Below are positions 1 to 6,171 of a DNA stretch of 12,657 bases, in pieces. Below the pieces are notes generated by a model that saw nothing but the letters and a program-made list of their open reading frames with translations, was not told the origin of the DNA and ran no database searches. The stretch spans positions 1 through 12,657 of the forward strand of contig JAZQXT010000034.1 of assembly GCA_045633005.1 (NCBI GenBank), written 5' to 3'. This stretch comes from CAG-390 sp045633005. GTDB lineage: Bacteria > Bacillota > Clostridia > Oscillospirales > CAG-272. The position numbers and the translations under genes were made by a program. Position 1 is the first letter of the stretch, and each line of letters opens with the position of its first letter.

Positions 1-674
1 AGCTTGAACTGCGCGTTATAGGAAATATAATCGGGACGGGAAAGGACGTTTGTCAGCATCGGCGTGCATAGAAGCTTTATCGCAAGGCTCGTTCCGCCCT
101 CGCGGAAGAAATTGCTGACGAGCTGTCCCCTTATCACGTCGGGGCGGGTCTTTTTGAACCACGCAAGCAAAAAGGGATTGAACGACTCCACGCTATACGC
201 GCCGTCGTAGCCGTCAAGCAGCTCTGCGACCTTGGGGCAGAGCGAGGTATCGGGGCTCGTGCCCTTAAGCTCCACGCACAGCGGCATACTGCGGTCAACG
301 CCCGCAAGCACGTCCGCAAGCGTGGGAACGCCCTCCTCGCTTCCGTTAAGGCGCACGCCTGAAAGCTCCGCCGCCGTCATTTCACTCATCTTTCGGTCTA
401 TTCCGCACACTCTTTTAAGAGTGTCGTCGTGAAAAACTACCACTCTGCCGTCGCCGTCAAGGCGCACGTCAAGCTCGATGCCGTAGCCCGCCTTCGTTGC
501 GCCGACAAGGGCAGTGAGGCTGTTTTCAACGTCGCTCTCGCGCAAAATCCCGCGGTGAGCGTAATCAGCGATAAACGCCTCCGCCCTCTTGCGCCTGCGC
601 GTGCAGGGCGCGATAAGAAACAGATACAGCCCGATAATACTTACTATCGGCAATAGCGTATAAAGAAGCCACAT
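1..674 (-). CDS. Glycerophosphodiester phosphodiesterase (GDPD), membrane-anchored, C-terminus cut by window edge
   Basis: The frame is open from the ATG at 674 to the left edge (224 codons seen). Residues 1-22 form one hydrophobic segment, followed by CTRRRKR. With no charge before it and a basic cluster after it, the catalytic domain should face the cytoplasm. The GDPD signature is clear: AHRG at 39-42 with the catalytic His40 and Arg41, ENS at 50-52, the metal-binding pair in IELDV (Glu67, Asp69), FHDD at 81-84 with the second catalytic His82, and VELK at 134-137 (Glu135, Lys137). The family hydrolyses glycerophosphodiesters to sn-glycerol 3-phosphate and an alcohol. The start lies 4 bp after the stop of the MFS gene and is preceded by GGGGGAGGA, so it is the third gene of an operon with the NUDIX and MFS genes. 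The C-terminal part of the TIM barrel is outside the window. Family assignment is firm; the substrate is unknown. Confidence 0.88.
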   Translation of the reverse strand, partial: MWLLYTLLPIVSIIGLYLFLIAPCTRRRKRAEAFIADYAHRGILRESDVENSLTALVGATKAGYGIELDVRLDGDGRVVVFHDDTLKRVCGIDRKMSEMTAAELSGVRLNGSEEGVPTLADVLAGVDRSMPLCVELKGTSPDTSLCPKVAELLDGYDGAYSVESFNPFLLAWFKKTRPDVIRGQLVSNFFREGGTSLAIKLLCTPMLTNVLSRPDYISYNAQFK

Positions 675-678
675 TTTA

Positions 679-2223
679 TCAGTCCTCCCCCGCAAGTGCC
701 TCAAGCTTGTCCTTGGCGGCGGGCTTTGAGTCGCCGTGGCGCACGAAGGACATAGTGATAAGCGCACCCGCAACGAAAATAGTGGCGTAGGGGAACAGCG
801 CCTTCATTCCCAGCATATCCATGCACCAGCCCGAAACCACGGGGGTCACGGTCTGCGCCGCCATGCTGGCGGTGTAGTAAAAGCCCGTATATCTGCCGAC
901 GTTGCCGCCGCGCGCAAGCTCCACCACCATCGGGAAGGAGTTTACGTTTATCGTTGCCCAGCCGATGCCCGCAAGCGAGAAAAGCGCCATCATAATGGGA
1001 AGCGGCGTGCCGTTTCCGAGGAAGGAAGCGACGAGGAACGACGTTCCAAGCATCAGAACACCCGCGATTATGGTCTTTTTTCTGCCGACCTTCGACGCTA
1101 TGATACCAACGGGGATATAAGAGGCAAGGGCGGCGACGTTAGCAATAAGCAGAGTGCTGTTGTAATCAAGATTCAATACGCTTCCCGCGTATACGGAATA
1201 CTTGCTGACCACGGCGTTATAGCCCGCATACCACAGCGCGACCGAGGCAAGCAGAAGGATCAGCGAGCCAAGCTCGCCGCGCGAGAGGGAGCGCTCCCCG
1301 TTGTTATCGCCCTCCGCCTGCTCGTCAACGCCGTACTCGCGGCTGACATCCTCCATCTCGCGCACGAATCTGCGCTCGCGGACGGTGAGCATAAAGGCGA
1401 AAAGGCAAATTATCATAATGCCCGCAACGGCACAGAAAAATCCGATATAGCTCATATAAGTGTTTTTGGTAGCGCCCGTACCGAAAATTATTCCAAGCCC
1501 AAGCACAAGGCTACCGCCAAGCGTGCCCATAAGGTTGATTATGGCGTTACCCTTGGAGCGCAAGGGCTTTGGCGTAACGTCGGGCATCAGCGCAACTGCG
1601 GGCGTGCGGAAGGTCGCCATCGACAAAAGCACCGCAAGAAGCACCAATATGAAGATTATAAGCGTTGACGGGTCCTTGCCCGTTATCTCCTGCGAGATAT
1701 ACGCGCGCCGCGCCACGACAACGTAGTCGGTGTACTCGTCGGTAGCGTTGCCGTTCTCGTCAATCGCCTCAATAGCGGCAAATTCCTCGCGCGTGTAAAG
1801 CTCGGAAAGCTTTACGCTCTCCCCCTCGCCGTTGTCAAGCTCAAGCTCGCCAACGCTGTCGTATACGATGCATCGTGCCTCGGCGGAGTTGATATCGGAA
1901 ACGTCGCCAAGCTTTGAAAGCTGGGCGGCATCCACCGCAGACAGCGAGATAAACGCCGTAACGGCAAGGAGCGTTCCCACAAGGATGAATGGGGTACGCC
2001 TACCGAGGCGTGAGCGGCACTTGTCGGAAATTATACCGAAAAGCGGAAGCAAAACGAGCGCGAACACGTTGTCCGCCGCCATTATCACGCCCGACAGCGT
2101 TTGCGACATACCGAAGCGGTCGGTAAGTATCTTCGGAATTATCGTGTCATACGCCTGCCAAAAGGCGCAGATAAGGAAAAAAGCAAAGCCAACGCAAATT
2201 GTTCTTTTGTAGTTCAGCTTCAT
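679..2223 (-). CDS. MFS transporter, SLC45/GPH-like sugar:cation symporter type
   Basis: This 514-residue integral membrane protein has about 12 hydrophobic segments. Segments near 9-27, 43-65 and 78-97 are followed by a hydrophilic insert at about 98-185, and transport helices resume at about 186. The loop SDKCRSRLGRRTP (66-78) is the MFS cytoplasmic motif between helices 2 and 3. A central cytoplasmic loop lies at about 281-318. The C-terminal half carries GIGWATINVNSFPMVVE (419-435) and VGRYTGFYYT, a pattern I associate with clostridial MFS proteins related to SLC45/GPH sugar symporters. The ATG overlaps the NUDIX stop as ATGA, and AGAGGAG precedes it, so translation is probably coupled. 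The likely role is uptake of a sugar or glycoside with a cation; the substrate is unknown. Placing the insert outside the cell follows from its position after helix 3 and is an inference. Confidence 0.85.
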   Translation of the reverse strand: MKLNYKRTICVGFAFFLICAFWQAYDTIIPKILTDRFGMSQTLSGVIMAADNVFALVLLPLFGIISDKCRSRLGRRTPFILVGTLLAVTAFISLSAVDAAQLSKLGDVSDINSAEARCIVYDSVGELELDNGEGESVKLSELYTREEFAAIEAIDENGNATDEYTDYVVVARRAYISQEITGKDPSTLIIFILVLLAVLLSMATFRTPAVALMPDVTPKPLRSKGNAIINLMGTLGGSLVLGLGIIFGTGATKNTYMSYIGFFCAVAGIMIICLFAFMLTVRERRFVREMEDVSREYGVDEQAEGDNNGERSLSRGELGSLILLLASVALWYAGYNAVVSKYSVYAGSVLNLDYNSTLLIANVAALASYIPVGIIASKVGRKKTIIAGVLMLGTSFLVASFLGNGTPLPIMMALFSLAGIGWATINVNSFPMVVELARGGNVGRYTGFYYTASMAAQTVTPVVSGWCMDMLGMKALFPYATIFVAGALITMSFVRHGDSKPAAKDKLEALAGED

Positions 2224-2795
2224 TTTTTCTCTCCTCTTTTGTTAAGAATATAAGCCGTTTTCAGGACGGAGGCTTGCGTTTTAGCGTCGGGAACGTCGCC
2301 GCGCACTATCATTTCGCAAAGCTCGTCAAGCGGTATCTTAACGACCTCCAAAAACTCGTCCTCGTCGGGCGAGGTCTCGCCAAAATGCAATCCCTCGGCG
2401 ATATACATAAAAATGACCTCGTCGAAAATGGCGACCGACGGATACAGCGCACCCATATAGGTAAGGCGGTCGCAAGTCACGCCGACCTCCTCCTTAAGCT
2501 CGCGCAGAGTCGCCTCGGCAATAGTTGCCTCGCTTGCGCGCTCGCCCGCCTCAAGCTTGCCCGCGGGAACTTCAAGAAGCACCTCGCGGTAGGGATATCT
2601 GAACTGACGCACGAGCACGACCTCGCCCTCGTCGGTAACGGGAACTACGCAAACCGCGCCCGGATGGCGCACCACCTCGCGGAAGCCCTCCTTGCCGTTG
2701 GGGAGCGTTATCTCGTCCCTTTCAACGCGAATTATCCTGCCGTTGAAAATGACCTCACCGCGCACCTTTTTTTCTTCAAAATCCGAAAAATTCAT
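2220..2795 (-). CDS. NUDIX hydrolase, ADP-ribose pyrophosphatase-like, with insertion in the Nudix box
   Basis: I chose the ATG at 2795 (191 residues) over the in-frame GTG at 2804. AAGGCGGTGAT, one mismatch from the ideal anti-SD match, sits at good spacing for the ATG but overlaps the GTG. The protein resembles NudF-type ADP-ribose pyrophosphatases: RHPGAVCVVPV, then VVLVRQFRYP and the family's VPAGKLEAGE entry to the Nudix box. These enzymes hydrolyse ADP-ribose or related nucleoside diphosphate derivatives with Mg2+. The catalytic helix RELKEEVG (98-105) is intact. However, 12 residues separate Glu85 from Arg98 where the canonical GX5EX7REUXEEXGU has 7. Thus five extra residues are present, apparently from an imperfect repeat ASEAT/IAEAT. 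It is the first gene of the operon with the MFS and GDPD genes, driven by the promoter at 2838-2866. Activity could be altered by the insert. Confidence 0.88.
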   Translation of the reverse strand: MNFSDFEEKKVRGEVIFNGRIIRVERDEITLPNGKEGFREVVRHPGAVCVVPVTDEGEVVLVRQFRYPYREVLLEVPAGKLEAGERASEATIAEATLRELKEEVGVTCDRLTYMGALYPSVAIFDEVIFMYIAEGLHFGETSPDEDEFLEVVKIPLDELCEMIVRGDVPDAKTQASVLKTAYILNKRGEKK

Positions 2796-2837
2796 AAAAA
2801 TCACCGCCTTCTCATATTATGGTAATTATCCAAGATT

Positions 2838-2866
2838 AGTATACCGCATTTGAAGCGATTTGTCAA
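2838..2866 (-). promoter_or_regulatory. Sigma-A promoter of the NUDIX-MFS-GDPD operon
   Basis: Read on the minus strand, the -35 TTGACA (2861-2866) and -10 TATACT (2838-2843) are separated by exactly 17 bp. Transcription should begin near 2831, giving a leader of about 35 nt before the NUDIX ATG at 2795. No operator palindrome is visible over the promoter. Confidence 0.85.
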
Positions 2867-2871
2867 ACATA

Positions 2872-2893
2872 ATATTGCGCAAGAGCGCAATAT
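2872..2893. repeat. Perfect 9-bp inverted repeat just upstream of the NUDIX promoter
   Basis: ATATTGCGC (2872-2880) pairs with GCGCAATAT (2885-2893) across a 4-nt loop AAGA. It ends 6 bp from the -35 box of the NUDIX promoter. It could be a binding site, a hairpin of the same family as the array at 3008-3123, or both. It has no U-tract of terminator type. Confidence 0.6.
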
Positions 2894-2894
2894 A

Positions 2895-2925
2895 GTGCAA
2901 AGTGATAAGTGATAAGTGCAAAGTT
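2895..2925. repeat. Tandem heptamer repeat GTGCAAA/GTGATAA
   Basis: Four consecutive heptamers run GTGCAAA (2895-2901), GTGATAA (2902-2908), GTGATAA (2909-2915) and GTGCAAA (2916-2922), followed by a partial GTT. Read on the minus strand each unit ends in CAC, like the ATTTCAC linkers of the nearby hairpin array on the plus strand. The two elements may therefore be related and inverted. No coding role is apparent. Confidence 0.75.
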
Positions 2926-2931
2926 TAGGTA

Positions 2932-2953
2932 GCTTTTTGCTTTCGCAAAAAGC
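2932..2953. repeat. Perfect 9-bp inverted repeat (isolated hairpin)
   Basis: GCTTTTTGC (2932-2940) and GCAAAAAGC (2945-2953) are perfect complements with a 4-nt loop TTTC. It lies between the terminator at 2965-2998 and the heptamer repeat. Its function is unknown; it may be a backup terminator or another unit of the local hairpin family. Confidence 0.6.
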
Positions 2954-2964
2954 AATTATAAAAT

Positions 2965-2998
2965 AAAATCGGTCAAAGCCACGGCTTTGACCGATTTT
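2965..2998 (-). terminator. Rho-independent terminator of the SRP RNA/dnaX-ybaB-recR unit, potentially bidirectional
   Basis: AAAATCGGTCAAAGC (2965-2979) pairs perfectly with 2984-2998 over the 4-nt loop CACG, a 15-bp stem. In minus-strand RNA the stem ends in GAUUUUAUUUUAU, a good U-rich tract. The plus-strand RNA also ends in a U5 run, so the element could work in both directions. It lies about 120 bp beyond the recR stop, leaving the hairpin array inside the recR 3' untranslated region. Confidence 0.8.
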
Positions 2999-3007
2999 TA
3001 CCTTAAC

Positions 3008-3123
3008 ATTTGCCCGAAGGGCAAATATTTCACATTTTGCACAAGCAAAATATTTCACACGCCGTAGGCGTATTTCACCCGTTCCGCAGGAACGGATTTC
3101 ACTGAAAACGCCCCGCGTTTTCA
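3008..3123. repeat. Array of five different hairpins separated by four identical 7-nt linkers
   Basis: Five perfect inverted repeats follow each other: 3008-3026 (8-bp stem, loop GAA), 3034-3051 (7 bp, loop ACAA), 3059-3071 (5 bp, loop GTA), 3079-3095 (7 bp, loop GCA) and 3103-3123 (9 bp, loop CCC). Stem sequences are unrelated to each other. Each gap between neighbours is exactly ATTTCAC on the plus strand (GTGAAAT on the minus strand): 3027-3033, 3052-3058, 3072-3078 and 3096-3102. The array abuts recR and lies in its 3' untranslated region, before the terminator at 2965-2998. Sequence shows the structure directly. Its role (mRNA 3' protection, protein binding, or a small mobile repeat family) is unknown. 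Confidence 0.92.
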
Positions 3124-3723
3124 ATACTCTCTTCTTCCCTCAAACGCGCGGGAAAGGGTGTACTCGTCGGCAAATTCAAGCTCGCCGCCGACGGGAATAC
3201 CGTTGGCGATTCGAGTGACCTTGATTCCGCACGGCTTTAAGAGCCGCGCGATATACATAGCCGTCGCCTCGCCCTCGGCGGTGGGGTTGGTTGCGATTAT
3301 CACTTCCTCGACCTCGTCGGACTGCGCAATACGCTCGATAAGCTCGCGCAGACGAATATTTTCGGGGGTTATGCCCTGCATAGGCGAGATAAGCCCGTGA
3401 AGCACGTGATACACGCCCCTGTATTCCCGCACCTTTTCGATAGCAAGCAGGGATTTCGTGTCCTGAACCACGCAAATAACGCTCCTGTCGCGGCTCTCGT
3501 CCGCGCAGATGGGGCATATTTCAAGGTCGGTAAGGTTTTGGCACACGGGGCAGAAATGTATGCTCCGCTTCGCCTCAAGAATAGCGTCGGCAAAGCCCGC
3601 CGCCGCCTCGTCCGTCATATTCAGCACGGAAAAAGCAAGGCGCATAGCCGTGCGCTTTCCAACGCCGTCAAGACGACCGAATTGCTCGGCTAAAAGGTCA
3701 AGCGACTTGATGCTTCCAGCCAT
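3121..3723 (-). CDS. recR: Recombination mediator protein RecR
   Basis: The protein has 200 residues, the usual family length. RecR acts with RecO and RecF to load RecA on SSB-coated gapped DNA. Domain order is canonical: an N-terminal helix-hairpin-helix (FGRLDGVGKRTAMRLA, 15-30), a C4 zinc finger (CPVC at 58-61, CPIC at 70-73), and a Toprim domain from about 80 (VICVVQDTKSL) through ATNPTAEGEAT (144-154). The C-terminal IPVGGELEFADEYTL and the ending GRREY are also typical. The ATG overlaps the ybaB stop by one base (TAATG), so it is translationally coupled as the last gene of the dnaX-ybaB-recR group. Its TGA stop forms the outer arm of the first hairpin of the 3' array. Confidence 0.97.
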   Translation of the reverse strand: MAGSIKSLDLLAEQFGRLDGVGKRTAMRLAFSVLNMTDEAAAGFADAILEAKRSIHFCPVCQNLTDLEICPICADESRDRSVICVVQDTKSLLAIEKVREYRGVYHVLHGLISPMQGITPENIRLRELIERIAQSDEVEEVIIATNPTAEGEATAMYIARLLKPCGIKVTRIANGIPVGGELEFADEYTLSRAFEGRREY

Positions 3724-4073
3724 TAAAGCGCGCCCTCGGGAATGCCGTATTTAGCGGCAAGCGCGCTCATTTCTGCGGCTGCCTCCGACTCAACTCTGCC
3801 GATTGCCTCGTTTACTGCGGCAACGATGATGTCCTCCATCGTTTCGATATCGTCCTCATCAACGATCTCGGGAGCTATCTTTATCTCGGTAATGCGGCGC
3901 TCACCCGTAATAACTACCTTTACGGCTCCGCCGCCTGCGGCAACCTCGTACTCTCTTGCCTCAAGATCAGCCGCGAGAACCTCGCGCTCCTCCTGAAACT
4001 TCTGTACCTGACGCATCATGGAATTCATATCCTGCGGGCCTCCGCCCACTCCCTTGGGAAGTCTGACTTTCAT
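3723..4073 (-). CDS. ybaB: YbaB/EbfC family nucleoid-associated DNA-binding protein
   Basis: The protein has 116 residues. An N-terminal Gly/Met-rich stretch leads into a long amphipathic helix (MNSMMRQVQKFQEEREVLAADLEARE). A beta sheet follows with the family-typical AAGGGAVKVVITGERRITEIKIAPEIVDEDDIETMEDII. A C-terminal helix contains AVNEAIGRVESEAAAEM. These small dimeric proteins bind DNA and coat the nucleoid. Position between dnaX and recR is the conserved arrangement. It starts 28 bp after the dnaX stop with AAGGAG 8 bp before the ATG, and it overlaps recR by one base. Confidence 0.95.
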   Translation of the reverse strand: MKVRLPKGVGGGPQDMNSMMRQVQKFQEEREVLAADLEAREYEVAAGGGAVKVVITGERRITEIKIAPEIVDEDDIETMEDIIVAAVNEAIGRVESEAAAEMSALAAKYGIPEGAL

Positions 4074-4101
4074 ACTTATATCTCCTTTTCAACTTGATCT
4101 A

Positions 4102-5700
4102 TTAAAGTCCTGCCAGCTCGTCAAGCTCGTCGGCAAGTATCTTTGCATCGTTGGGCGTTCCGCCCGCCTCGACCTTCTCGAAAACGATCTGTCGCGGCTC
4201 TATCGCCCTGTCAAGCGCGAGGGAAAGCGCACTGCAAAACGCCTCAAGCTTTTCGGGCGGTGTCATCATTATTTTCGTAATCTCTTTTGAATAGCTGACC
4301 ACTATCCTGCCGCTCTCGTCGGTGTACGCACGCTCGGTGGTGAGAAGCGCCGCAACGCCGGGATTGGTCGCGCGGAAGCTCTCTATTACCTCCGCCCATA
4401 CGCGCAAGGGGCGCAGAGTGCGCTGTGTCGGCTCTGCCGCCTTCGGCGCGGGCGCGGGTACGGCTGGCGCGGCGGGGGCTTCGGTGGCTTGCGGCTTTTC
4501 TTCCTCCGCGGGTGCGGGGGTCTGCACAGCGGGAGCGATACTCACGCCCGACGCAAGCTTCGCCTCAAGCGCGGCTATGCGGGCAACGAGTGCTTCGGGC
4601 GAGGTGCCGAGCCTTTCGTCGCAAAGCTTGATAAGCGTAAGCTCCGCAACGGTGCGGCGCGATGCGCCCGGACGTTGCATTGATGCGTAAGCCTCGTCAA
4701 GCAGACGGCTGTGATACGAGAGCGCCTCGCGCGAAAACGCGGCGGCGTCTGCATTCAGCATCTGCGCCTCGGCATCGGTCAGGTCAAGATATTTGAGCGC
4801 GACCGTCGATTTGACGGTGCGGATAACGAACATATCTCTGTAATAAGCGATAAGCTCCTGCCAAAATACCGCAATATCCTTGGCAGATGCGTCTATCTCG
4901 GCAATTATCTCAAAAAGCTTTGCCGTATCCTTCACGGAAACGGCGCGGACTACCCTTGACATAGCCTCGCGTCCGCAAGAGCCTACGGTCTCGCTGACTA
5001 TTTCGGGCGTTACGGCGCGTCCGCCCGCCGCGCAAAGCTCAAAAAGGCTGATAGCGTCGCGCATACCGCCCTGCGCAAGTCGCGCAAGCATGAGCGCCGC
5101 CGCATCGTCAAGAGCTATTCCCTCCTCGCGTGCGATGAGGTGAAGCCGCTCGGTCAGCACCGAGGTGGCAATTCTGCGGAAATCAAAGCGCTGACACCTT
5201 GAAATTATAGTAGCGGGGAGCTTTTGAAGCTCCGTGGTAGCAAGGATAAATATAACGTGCGCGGGCGGCTCCTCAAGCGTTTTGAGAAGCGCGTTGAACG
5301 CCGAGGACGAGAGCATATGCACCTCGTCGATGATGTAAACGCGGTACTTCATCGAGGTGGGCGTGTATACGACCTCGTCAAGAATATTTCTGATATCGTC
5401 GACCTTGTTGTTCGAGGCGGCGTCCATTTCCAGAATATCCGTCGTCGCGCCCGACGCGATGGTGCGGCAAGCCTCGCACTCTCCGCACGGACTGCCGTTT
5501 ACGGGATGCTCACAGTTGACGGCACGCGCAAGTATCTTTGCGCAAGTGGTCTTGCCCGTTCCGCGCGAGCCGCAAAACAGGTATGCATGGCAAAAAAGAC
5601 CGTTTTCGGTCTCGTACTTCAATATATCGGTAATATGCTCCTGCCCCGATACCTCGTCAAAGGTGGCAGGTCGCCATTTACGGTATAATGCCTGATGCAT
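4102..5700 (-). CDS. dnaX: DNA polymerase III subunit gamma/tau
   Basis: I start the gene at the ATG at 5700 (532 residues). MHQALYRKWRPATFDEVSGQ is the family's normal N-terminus, and GGAGG sits 5 bp upstream; an in-frame ATG 27 bp earlier has no ribosome binding site. The protein is the ATPase of the clamp loader. Walker A is GSRGTGKT (44-51). Zinc-binding cysteines are Cys63, 72, 75 and 78. Walker B and DEVH are in VYIIDEVHML (121-130), and SRC with its arginine finger is at 167-169. Helical domain III covers about 245-360. A Pro/Ala-rich linker (about 386-425) leads to a C-terminal tau-like domain. No slippery heptamer for making a short gamma product is visible. The gene follows the SRP RNA by 39 bp and probably shares its promoter. 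Confidence 0.96.
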   Translation of the reverse strand: MHQALYRKWRPATFDEVSGQEHITDILKYETENGLFCHAYLFCGSRGTGKTTCAKILARAVNCEHPVNGSPCGECEACRTIASGATTDILEMDAASNNKVDDIRNILDEVVYTPTSMKYRVYIIDEVHMLSSSAFNALLKTLEEPPAHVIFILATTELQKLPATIISRCQRFDFRRIATSVLTERLHLIAREEGIALDDAAALMLARLAQGGMRDAISLFELCAAGGRAVTPEIVSETVGSCGREAMSRVVRAVSVKDTAKLFEIIAEIDASAKDIAVFWQELIAYYRDMFVIRTVKSTVALKYLDLTDAEAQMLNADAAAFSREALSYHSRLLDEAYASMQRPGASRRTVAELTLIKLCDERLGTSPEALVARIAALEAKLASGVSIAPAVQTPAPAEEEKPQATEAPAAPAVPAPAPKAAEPTQRTLRPLRVWAEVIESFRATNPGVAALLTTERAYTDESGRIVVSYSKEITKIMMTPPEKLEAFCSALSLALDRAIEPRQIVFEKVEAGGTPNDAKILADELDELAGL

Positions 5701-5739
5701 AAAAACCTCCGCTCTCGAATATCCCAAAAATTAAAATCA

Positions 5740-6040
5740 TGGGCTGTGAAGTAAGACCATACACCCCAAACTTGAACTTTGTCGCCACGCGTTAGTTACA
5801 CACTCTGCTCCGGACAGGCAACCTCGCGGCACATCTTGCTAACTGCTTAATGCTGCTTGGTTCCCCACCTGACATGGTTCACAGCGCCCGATTGCGCAAG
5901 ACCCATCCTTCAACACAGACTGCGTATCGCAGACCGTCACGACGCCGCCCTCATAAGGGGAATGAACCCCCGCTAAAGCGGATTTCGGGTACAGGGCACC
6001 GCTAACTCCCCGGCTGGTATGGCCTTATTTCACAGCCCAG
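5740..6040 (-). ncRNA. scr: Signal recognition particle RNA, bacterial large type (scRNA)
   Basis: The RNA of about 300 nt is closed by a long terminal helix: GGGCTGTGAA near 6038 (5' end) pairs with TTCACAGCCC ending at 5741. The Alu half contains the conserved GTTAGCGGTGCCCTGTACCC followed by ATCCGCTTTAGCGG. The S-domain tip (about 5850-5878) reads GTGAACCATGTCAGG, then GG-GGAA-CC, then AAGCAGCATTAAG. That is helix 8 with its GGAA tetraloop and the conserved internal loop where Ffh binds. The RNA scaffolds the particle that targets nascent membrane proteins. A location directly before dnaX is the standard Firmicutes order. The exact processed ends are inferred from the terminal helix; the 3' end is followed by a U-rich stretch at 5726-5739 that may terminate transcription partly. 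Confidence 0.95.
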
Positions 6041-6064
6041 ACCGCAAAATAAGTTTGCTTTACT

Positions 6065-6093
6065 ATTATATCAAATTTTTCTGCCGTTTGCAA
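6065..6093 (-). promoter_or_regulatory. Sigma-A promoter of the SRP RNA
   Basis: On the minus strand, -35 TTGCAA (6088-6093) and a perfect -10 TATAAT (6065-6070) are 17 bp apart. The predicted start near 6057 gives a short 5' extension before the SRP RNA terminal helix at about 6040, consistent with 5' processing. No other good promoter is seen between here and dnaX. Confidence 0.8.
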
Positions 6094-6133
6094 TAGTATA
6101 TCGCAATTTTTTTCAAAAACGAAACGGCAAAGT

Positions 6134-6165
6134 GCGGACCGACGGAATATTTCCGTCGGTCACGC
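6134..6165 (-). terminator. Hairpin after glyA, probable terminator
   Basis: GACCGACGGAA (6137-6147) pairs perfectly with TTCCGTCGGTC (6151-6161) over the 3-nt loop TAT. Three more pairs form beyond a bulged A (6162). It begins 6 bp past the glyA stop. The immediate U-tract expected on the glyA transcript is weak (U-runs appear only about 15-25 nt later), whereas plus-strand RNA would have a U6 run soon after the stem. It is therefore less certain as a glyA terminator than its position suggests. Confidence 0.65.
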
Positions 6166-6171
6166 TATTTT

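Noticed and set aside
736..1668. 310-codon open frame on the plus strand opposite the MFS gene
   Set aside because: Low-complexity, His/Arg-rich translation typical of an antisense frame of a membrane protein gene.
3008..3123. CRISPR array
   Set aside because: The conserved part is only 7 nt, the variable parts are self-complementary and 13-21 nt long, and there are no cas genes.
2801..3124. Open reading frame of 107 codons on the minus strand between recR and the NUDIX gene
   Set aside because: It runs through the hairpin array, terminator, heptamer repeat and promoter, has a composition unlike the neighbours and no good ribosome binding site. It is non-coding sequence that happens to be open.
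4420..4560. Programmed frameshift in dnaX for a gamma product
   Set aside because: No run such as A-AAA-AAG is seen near the Pro/Ala-rich linker; GAAGAAAAG is not a good slippery site.
6027..6033. Another copy of the ATTTCAC linker
   Set aside because: It lies inside the SRP RNA terminal helix and is explained by pairing with the 3' strand of that RNA.
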